Shown here: one piece after another, positions 34,474-39,019 of the stretch
How positions within the stretch are numbered: position 1 is the stretch's first letter
Layout of the letters: every line of letters starts with the position of its first letter
Source: Muribaculaceae bacterium
Lineage (GTDB): Bacteria > Bacteroidota > Bacteroidia > Bacteroidales > Muribaculaceae
Assembly: GCA_029051525.1 (NCBI GenBank)
Contig: JAIDKG010000004.1
Coordinates: forward strand, 1 to 39,019
Length of the DNA stretch: 39,019 bases
Reading direction: 5' to 3'
The notes under the pieces: model-generated
Databases searched by the model: none
What the model was told of the DNA's origin: nothing
Seen by the model: only the letters and a program-made list of their open reading frames with translations
Program-made: the position numbers and the translations under genes

Positions 34474-35064
34474 TCAGATGGCTGATAGATGGTCGAATAG
34501 CTTCCGGATGGCGCGGCCACGATGGGAGATGGCATTCTTGGCATCCGCATCCATCGAGGCGAAGGTCTTGCCGGTCTCGGCAGCTATAAATACCGGGTCG
34601 TAGCCGAATCCCGAAGCGCCGTCGCGCTCGGTGGCAATCTCTCCCTCCACTTCACCGGTGAAGGTGAAAGTTTCGGAGCCCATGATCAGAGTCACCACGG
34701 TGCGGAAGCGGGCGTGGCGGTCGGCCACCCCCTCCATGCGCTTGAGCAGCAGGGCCATATTTGCCTCCGGGTCGCACTCCTCGCCGGCGAAGCGCGCCGA
34801 CTTTACGCCGGGCGCCCCATCGAGGGCGTCGACGAGCAGGCCGGTGTCGTCGGCAAAGCAATCGTAGCCATACTTATCCTTTATCCAGCGAGCCTTGATC
34901 AGGGAATTCCCCTCAAGAGTGGCGGCAGTCTCCGGTATGTCGTCGTGGCATCCGATTTCCTCCAGAGAGAGAATCTCGAAGCGGTGGCCTGCCATGCGGC
35001 GGATTTCTGAGAGTTTGTGCGCATTGTTGCTGGCAAATACCAAACGGCGTGGTGAGTCAGTCAT
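34474..35064 (-). CDS. rdgB: Non-canonical purine NTP pyrophosphatase (RdgB/HAM1)
   Basis: About 196 residues from the ATG at 35064 (MTDSPRRLVFASNNAHKLSE); a TTG two codons earlier is less likely. Motifs: VFASNNAHKLSEI (S/T-x-N-x-x-K), the catalytic FADDTGLLVDALDGAPGVKSARFAG region, GASGFGYDPVF and the late NAISHRGRAI. The enzyme hydrolyses dITP, ITP and XTP to monophosphates so that deaminated purines stay out of DNA and RNA. The length fits the family (about 190-200). It lies between leuS and the PorZ-like gene, with a 131-nt gap downstream that holds no clear element. Confidence 0.96.
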   Translation of the reverse strand: MTDSPRRLVFASNNAHKLSEIRRMAGHRFEILSLEEIGCHDDIPETAATLEGNSLIKARWIKDKYGYDCFADDTGLLVDALDGAPGVKSARFAGEECDPEANMALLLKRMEGVADRHARFRTVVTLIMGSETFTFTGEVEGEIATERDGASGFGYDPVFIAAETGKTFASMDADAKNAISHRGRAIRKLFDHLSAI

Positions 35065-35092
35065 AATCAATTGAGGTCTTATATCTTAACGA

Positions 35093-35127
35093 TGCGCGCG
35101 TGGTTTTTAGTATGAATCACGCGCGCA
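35093..35127 (-). other. Long GC-rich hairpin between leuS and rdgB
   Basis: TGCGCGCGTG (35093-35102) and CACGCGCGCA (35118-35127) form a perfect 10-bp stem with a 15-nt loop. On the transcribed strand it is followed by TCGTTAAGATATAAG, not a U-run. It lies 29 nt upstream of the rdgB ATG. It may reduce readthrough from leuS or protect the mRNA. Confidence 0.55.
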
Positions 35128-35195
35128 CCGGTTAATTGGGGTTGTGGAGAGCCGTGAGGCCGACCGCTGCGGGCATTCGGCCCGAAGTCAGGCAA

Positions 35196-37961
35196 TCAGC
35201 CCACCACGATATTGACAATCTTGCCGGGCACCACGATGATCTTTCTCACCGACTTCCCCTCCAGCCACTTCGCGGCAGCCGGGTCGGCCAGTGCCAGACG
35301 CTCCACCTCCTTGATATCGGTGCCTGCGGGCACCTCCATCACGAAGCGCGACTTGCCATTGAAACTTACGGGATATTTCACCACATCATCCTTGATTGCG
35401 GCCTCATCCCACTCGGGCCATTTGGCATCGGCCACAGTGGTGTCGTGGCCCAGACGATGCCAGAATTCCTCGGCAAGATGCGGGGCGAAGGGGGCGAGGA
35501 GCACTGTGAAGAGTTCCATGGCCTCGGCCGATTGCGATTTGAGTGCAGTGAGTTCGTTGAGGGCGATCATGAAGGCTGCCACGGTGGTATTGAACGAGAA
35601 ATTCTCGATATCCTGCGTAACCTTCTTGATGAGCTTATGCATGGATTTGCGCTCCTCCTTGGTCATGGGCGCGCGGTTGGCGAGGTCGGCCTTGGAGAAG
35701 AGTCCCACGAGTTTGCGCAGGAAGCGGTTGACACCGTCGATGCCATTGGTATCCCATGGTTTCGACTGCTCGAGCGGGCCGAGGAACATCTCGTAGAGTC
35801 GGAGTGTGTCGGCTCCGTAGCGCTCCACGATATCATCCGGATTGACAACGTTAAACATTGATTTCGACATCTTCTCCACCGCATACCCGCAGTGGTAGCG
35901 GCCATCCTCGAGTATAAACTCGGCGTCGGCGAAGTCGGGGCGCCATGCGCGGAAGCGCTCGGTGTCGAGTATGTCGTTGTTGACCATGCTGATATCCACT
36001 CGGATCGGAGCCACTTCATACTGATCCTTCAGCCCGTGGCTCACGAAAGTATTGGTGTCTTTGATGCGATACACGAAGCTTGTGCGACCCTGAATCATAC
36101 CCTGATTCACAAGTTTGCGGAAGGGCTCCTTGCGCACCACCAGACCGAGGTCGTAGAGGAATTTATTCCAGAAGCGGGAGTAGATGAGATGGCCTGTGGC
36201 ATGTTCGGCACCACCGATGTAGAGGTCTACATCCTGCCAATATTCATCAGCTTCGCGGCTGACGAGAGCCTCCGTGTTGTGAGGATCCATATAGCGCAGG
36301 TAATAGGCCGACGATCCGGCGAACCCGGGCATCGTGCAGAGCTCGATGGGGAATCCGTCGGGAGTGGTCCAATCCTTGGCGCGACCCAGCGGGGGCTGTC
36401 CGTCGGCTGTGGGGAGGTAGCTGTCCACCTCCGGGAGCATAAGCGGAAGCTCTTTCTCCTCCATCAGATAGGGGATACCCTCCTTGTAATATACGGGGAA
36501 GGGCTCGCCCCAATAGCGCTGGCGCGAGAAGATGGCATCGCGGAGGCGGTAGTTGACCTTTACCTTGCCGAGTCCCTTCTCTTCGATAAACTGCTTGGCG
36601 CGGGCCATAGCCTCCTTCACCTGCAGGCCGTTGAGGTTGAGTTCGGGTCCTTCGGAGTTCATCATCACACCCTCTTTGGCGTCAAAGCTCTCTTCGCTCA
36701 CATCGGCACCCTCGATGAGGGGAATCACCGGGAGATTGAAATGGCGGGCAAAGGCGTAGTCGCGCGAGTCATGAGCCGGCACGGCCATGATGGCACCGGT
36801 GCCATATCCGGCCAGTACGTAGTCGCTCACATAGATGGGTATCTCCTTGCCGGTGAGAGGATTGATTGCGTAGGCTCCGGTGAATACACCGCTCACTCGC
36901 TTATCAATCTGGCGCTCGCGCTCGGTCTTGTGCTTTACCTCATCGAGATAGCTCTCCACCTCCTCTTTGCGGTCGGGTGTGGCGAGTTGGCGCACATAGG
37001 CCGATTCCGGTGCGAGCACCATGAATGTCACACCGAAGATAGTGTCGGGGCGGGTGGTGAAGATCTCCAGTTCCACCTCGGAATCCTTTACGCCGAAACG
37101 CATCTCGGCACCCTCGCTGCGTCCTATCCAGTTGCGCTGTGTCTCCTTCAGCGAGTCGCTCCACTGCAGCTCCTCCATATCGGCGAGCAGGCGCGGAGCA
37201 TAGGCCGACACGCGGAGACACCACTGATTCATCACGCGCTGTTCCACCGGATGGCCGCCACGCACGCTCACACCCTCCGACACCTCGTCGTTGGCCAGCA
37301 CTGTGCCCAGAGCCGGACACCAGTTCACCATTGTCTCACCCTGATAGGCGATGCGGTAGTTCATCAGCACCTCGCGGCGACGGCGCTCGTCCCAGGCGTT
37401 CCATTCCTCGGCAGTGAAATCGAGCTCCTTGCCGCAGGCGGCCTGCACACCCTCCGAGCCATGGGCTGCGAAGTGCTTCTCGAGGTCGGCTATGGGGAGA
37501 GCCTTGTGGGCCGCGCGGTCGTAATAGTGGTTGAACATCTGCATGAAGGCCCACTGGGTCCACTTGTAGTATTCCGGATCGCAGGTGCGCACCTCGCGGC
37601 TCCAGTCGAACGAGAAGCCGATCTTGTCGAGCTGGCTGCGATAGCGGGCAATGTTCTCAGTGGTGGTCTTTTCAGGATGCTGGCCTGTCTGGATGGCATA
37701 CTGCTCGGCCGGCAGACCGTAGGCGTCATATCCCATGGGATGCAGCACATTGAAGCCCTGCAGGCGCTTGAAGCGCGAATAGATATCGCTGGCTATATAG
37801 CCGAGCGGGTGCCCCACGTGCAGCCCCGCCCCGGAGGGGTAGGGAAACATGTCGAGCACATAGAATTTCTTTTTGGCCGGATTGATTTCGGTCTTATAGA
37901 TGTTGTTGTCGCGCCAGTACTGCTGCCAGCGGCTTTCAATCTCTTTATGGTTATATTCCAT
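35196..37961 (-). CDS. leuS: Leucine-tRNA ligase
   Basis: A 921-residue class I aminoacyl-tRNA synthetase, starting [20 protein letters not shown]. The HIGH signature is HVGH at 48-51, within [16 protein letters not shown]. The CP1 editing domain (about 230-440) contains [20 protein letters not shown] (T-R-P-D-T) and [18 protein letters not shown], both needed for clearance of mischarged tRNA. The KMSKS motif is at 697-701, followed by the anticodon-binding helical domain (about 740-860) and the C-terminal domain ending [12 protein letters not shown]. An extended zinc/insert region is present, as is common in Bacteroidota. A long antisense frame across the gene is ignored. A promoter -7 box lies 42 nt upstream. 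Confidence 0.98.
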   Translation of the reverse strand: MEYNHKEIESRWQQYWRDNNIYKTEINPAKKKFYVLDMFPYPSGAGLHVGHPLGYIASDIYSRFKRLQGFNVLHPMGYDAYGLPAEQYAIQTGQHPEKTTTENIARYRSQLDKIGFSFDWSREVRTCDPEYYKWTQWAFMQMFNHYYDRAAHKALPIADLEKHFAAHGSEGVQAACGKELDFTAEEWNAWDERRRREVLMNYRIAYQGETMVNWCPALGTVLANDEVSEGVSVRGGHPVEQRVMNQWCLRVSAYAPRLLADMEELQWSDSLKETQRNWIGRSEGAEMRFGVKDSEVELEIFTTRPDTIFGVTFMVLAPESAYVRQLATPDRKEEVESYLDEVKHKTERERQIDKRVSGVFTGAYAINPLTGKEIPIYVSDYVLAGYGTGAIMAVPAHDSRDYAFARHFNLPVIPLIEGADVSEESFDAKEGVMMNSEGPELNLNGLQVKEAMARAKQFIEEKGLGKVKVNYRLRDAIFSRQRYWGEPFPVYYKEGIPYLMEEKELPLMLPEVDSYLPTADGQPPLGRAKDWTTPDGFPIELCTMPGFAGSSAYYLRYMDPHNTEALVSREADEYWQDVDLYIGGAEHATGHLIYSRFWNKFLYDLGLVVRKEPFRKLVNQGMIQGRTSFVYRIKDTNTFVSHGLKDQYEVAPIRVDISMVNNDILDTERFRAWRPDFADAEFILEDGRYHCGYAVEKMSKSMFNVVNPDDIVERYGADTLRLYEMFLGPLEQSKPWDTNGIDGVNRFLRKLVGLFSKADLANRAPMTKEERKSMHKLIKKVTQDIENFSFNTTVAAFMIALNELTALKSQSAEAMELFTVLLAPFAPHLAEEFWHRLGHDTTVADAKWPEWDEAAIKDDVVKYPVSFNGKSRFVMEVPAGTDIKEVERLALADPAAAKWLEGKSVRKIIVVPGKIVNIVVG

Positions 37962-38003
37962 CGGGATGATGATGTTGGGTTGGTTTCAAACTTATTCAAC
38001 TTA

Positions 38004-38011
38004 CAAAGTTA
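38004..38011 (-). promoter_or_regulatory. Promoter -7 box of leuS
   Basis: The minus strand reads TAACTTTG, an exact TAnnTTTG match, in AT-rich sequence. A TTTG occurs upstream but at only 12 nt; at the usual 19-20 nt spacing the sequence is TGTG. Initiation at about 37998 gives a leader of about 40 nt. The rest of the 286-nt divergent gap up to the carbonic anhydrase gene shows no gene. Confidence 0.6.
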
Positions 38012-38222
38012 TAAAAAAAACTGCAAATCTCACAGATTCTGATATATAAAATCGGTCTGCGCATGAGATTGCACGGCTGATACGGCATGTGGTTCAACCG
38101 GGAAAGTGGTGATTTCGCGTAATAGAGCATAAAAGGCTCTGCAAGGATATGATATTTGATGGAATATAGCGTTAGTAAGTAGTAACTATCATTGACGTTT
38201 TCTCTTAGACAACTTCAATAGC

Positions 38223-38237
38223 CGGGGATACGCCCCG
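38223..38237 (+). other. Small hairpin just upstream of the carbonic anhydrase start
   Basis: CGGGG-ATACG-CCCCG, a 5-bp GC stem ending 10 nt before the ATG at 38248, followed by AAGAGAAATT. It would lie across the ribosome-loading region of the mRNA and could influence translation. No TAnnTTTG box is evident on the plus strand of this gap. Confidence 0.4.
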
Positions 38238-38247
38238 AAGAGAAATT

Positions 38248-38787
38248 ATGATTGACGAAATACTTAAATTCAACCGCGATTTTGTGGCCTCAGAGGGTTA
38301 TCGCTCTTATGCCACATCGAAATATCCCGACAAGAAAATTGCCATCGTGACATGTATGGATACACGTCTGGTGGAACTCCTTCCCGCTGCATTAGGAATC
38401 CGCAACGGCGATGTGAAGATGATAAAGAATGCCGGGGGCACAATCACCAATCCTTTTGATTCCACAATGCGCTCGCTGCTTGTGGCTGTCTATGAACTTG
38501 GTGTGGAGGAGATTATGGTCATAGGTCATACCGGATGCGGCGTGCAGGGGATGAATGCGGCCGAGATGCTGCATCTGATGCAGAGCCGTGGGGTCGACGA
38601 TGAGCATATCTCGCTGATGCGCCATTGCGGCATCGACCTCGACAGCTGGCTGCATGGATTCGACGATGGTAAGGAGTCGGTGTGTGAGACAGTCGACCTT
38701 ATCCGTAATCATCCCCTGATGGCCAAGGATGTGCGTGTGGCCGGCTATATTATGGATTCCGAAACGGGCGCTCTGGAGTGCATCTGA
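38248..38787 (+). CDS. Beta-class carbonic anhydrase
   Basis: A 179-residue cytoplasmic zinc enzyme interconverting CO2 and bicarbonate. The zinc site is clear: Cys36-x-Asp38-x-Arg40 in VTCMDTR, then His94 and Cys97 in VIGHTGCGVQGM. KMIKNAGGTITNPFDSTMRS lies between them. The small size and the long helical region after Cys97 match the short beta-CA type of Firmicutes and Bacteroidota (YtiB-like). The C-terminus VRVAGYIMDSETGALECI is the usual last strand. It is divergent from leuS. The ATG is preceded by GAAGAGAAATT. Confidence 0.93.
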   Translation: MIDEILKFNRDFVASEGYRSYATSKYPDKKIAIVTCMDTRLVELLPAALGIRNGDVKMIKNAGGTITNPFDSTMRSLLVAVYELGVEEIMVIGHTGCGVQGMNAAEMLHLMQSRGVDDEHISLMRHCGIDLDSWLHGFDDGKESVCETVDLIRNHPLMAKDVRVAGYIMDSETGALECI

Positions 38788-38839
38788 ATCAGCCTGGTCG
38801 CTTTATTGCCCCTCATACCCCTCATATTGGATGGCGGGT

Positions 38840-38870
38840 TTTGCTCACATGCGAAATTTTGCTAATTTTG
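38840..38870 (+). promoter_or_regulatory. Promoter in first tandem repeat copy
   Basis: TTTG (38840-38843), 19 nt, TAATTTTG (38863-38870): full Bacteroidota consensus reading rightward, out of the carbonic anhydrase 3' region and off the window. The second repeat copy has TTTG (38926-38929), 18 nt, TAATTTTG (38948-38955). Confidence 0.72.
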
Positions 38871-39019
38871 CAGTGAGTCAAAGTGCCTTCGGCACCGTGC
38901 ACCGGCCTTTGGCCGACTTGCACTCTTTGCTCACATGCGAAATTTGCTAATTTTGCAGTGAGTCAAAGTGCCTTCGGCACCGTGCACCGGCCTTTGGCCG
39001 ACTTGCACTCTTTGCTCAC
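38841..39019. repeat. Tandem 85/86-bp direct repeats, third copy cut by window edge
   Basis: Copy 1 is 38841-38926 (86 bp), copy 2 is 38927-39011 (85 bp), and a third begins at 39012. Copies 1 and 2 differ by a single T in a T-run. Each unit holds a promoter, then a GTGCC-TTC-GGCAC hairpin (38883-38895 in copy 1), then a longer hairpin GTGCA-c-CGGCC-TTT-GGCCG-act-TGCAC (38897-38923). There are no variable spacers, so it is not a CRISPR array. No open frame of note runs through it. Confidence 0.9.

Noticed and set aside
35892-38042. Long plus-strand open frame antisense to leuS (716 codons)
   Set aside because: It lies fully opposite a conserved leuS gene and its composition is that of a reverse-frame shadow.
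38088-38100. tRNA T-arm-like GGTTCAACCGG
   Set aside because: No matching acceptor, D or anticodon arms can be folded around it.
38841-39019. CRISPR array at the right edge
   Set aside because: Units abut directly with no unique spacers, are too long (85-86 bp) and contain promoters; there are no cas genes nearby.

Overview
The window is a GC-rich, gene-dense piece of a chromosome from the phylum Bacteroidota, most likely order Bacteroidales and a Muribaculaceae-like gut lineage. Evidence: promoters of the Bacteroidota type (TTTG, 18-20 bp, TAnnTTTG), almost no Shine-Dalgarno sequences, a PorZ-like protein with a type IX secretion C-terminal domain, an OlsB/GlsB-like acyltransferase, a Mrp protein without the CxxC pair, and the style of the LeuS, TrmB and IF-2 proteins. 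The family-level placement is inference; no search was run.

Layout. (1) 1-5457, minus strand: promoter, then rimP-nusA-infB, then folK running off the left edge. (2) 5512-13066: a phage-derived head and DNA-packaging island with two divergent arms. The left arm (minus) encodes an acidic scaffold-like protein, a major capsid protein and two small head-type proteins. The right arm (plus) encodes a small protein with an internal duplication, the large terminase and a portal protein. No integrase, tail, lysis or replication gene is present. A strong bidirectional hairpin terminator at 13156-13210 closes the right arm. (3) 13256-15372, minus: a membrane-anchored CapD/FlaA1-type NDP-sugar dehydratase with its own near-perfect promoter. 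(4) 15493-26142, minus: a compact surface-glycan operon. In transcription order it holds a GNAT acyltransferase, a LegB-like 4,6-dehydratase, an ATP-grasp protein, NeuB/LegI, NeuC/LegG, NeuA/LegF, a MATE transporter, a GH3-family adenylating enzyme and a CotH-family protein. Several start/stop overlaps of 4-11 nt indicate co-transcription. (5) 26188-38011, minus: housekeeping and envelope genes, in transcription order leuS, rdgB, porZ-like, a leucine-rich-repeat protein, trmB, mrp, pldA and a glycosyltransferase. (6) 38248-38787, plus: a beta-carbonic anhydrase. (7) 38841-39019: tandem 85/86-bp repeats, each with a promoter followed by small hairpins, cut by the right edge.

How the genes fit together. 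Region 4 supplies steps for an activated nonulosonic acid: 4,6-dehydration of an NDP-GlcNAc, 2-epimerisation/hydrolysis, condensation with phosphoenolpyruvate, and CMP activation. LegB plus LegI-like residues in NeuB favour a legionaminic-type sugar over plain sialic acid, but the aminotransferase (LegC) and acetyltransferase (LegH) are not in the window. Regions 3 and 5 add further envelope functions.

The most unusual items are the orphan divergent capsid/packaging island, the promoter-bearing tandem repeats at the right edge, the legionaminic-like cluster with an embedded ATP-grasp gene, and a promoter so close to the GNAT start codon that the mRNA should be leaderless. All calls come from reading the sequence by eye.
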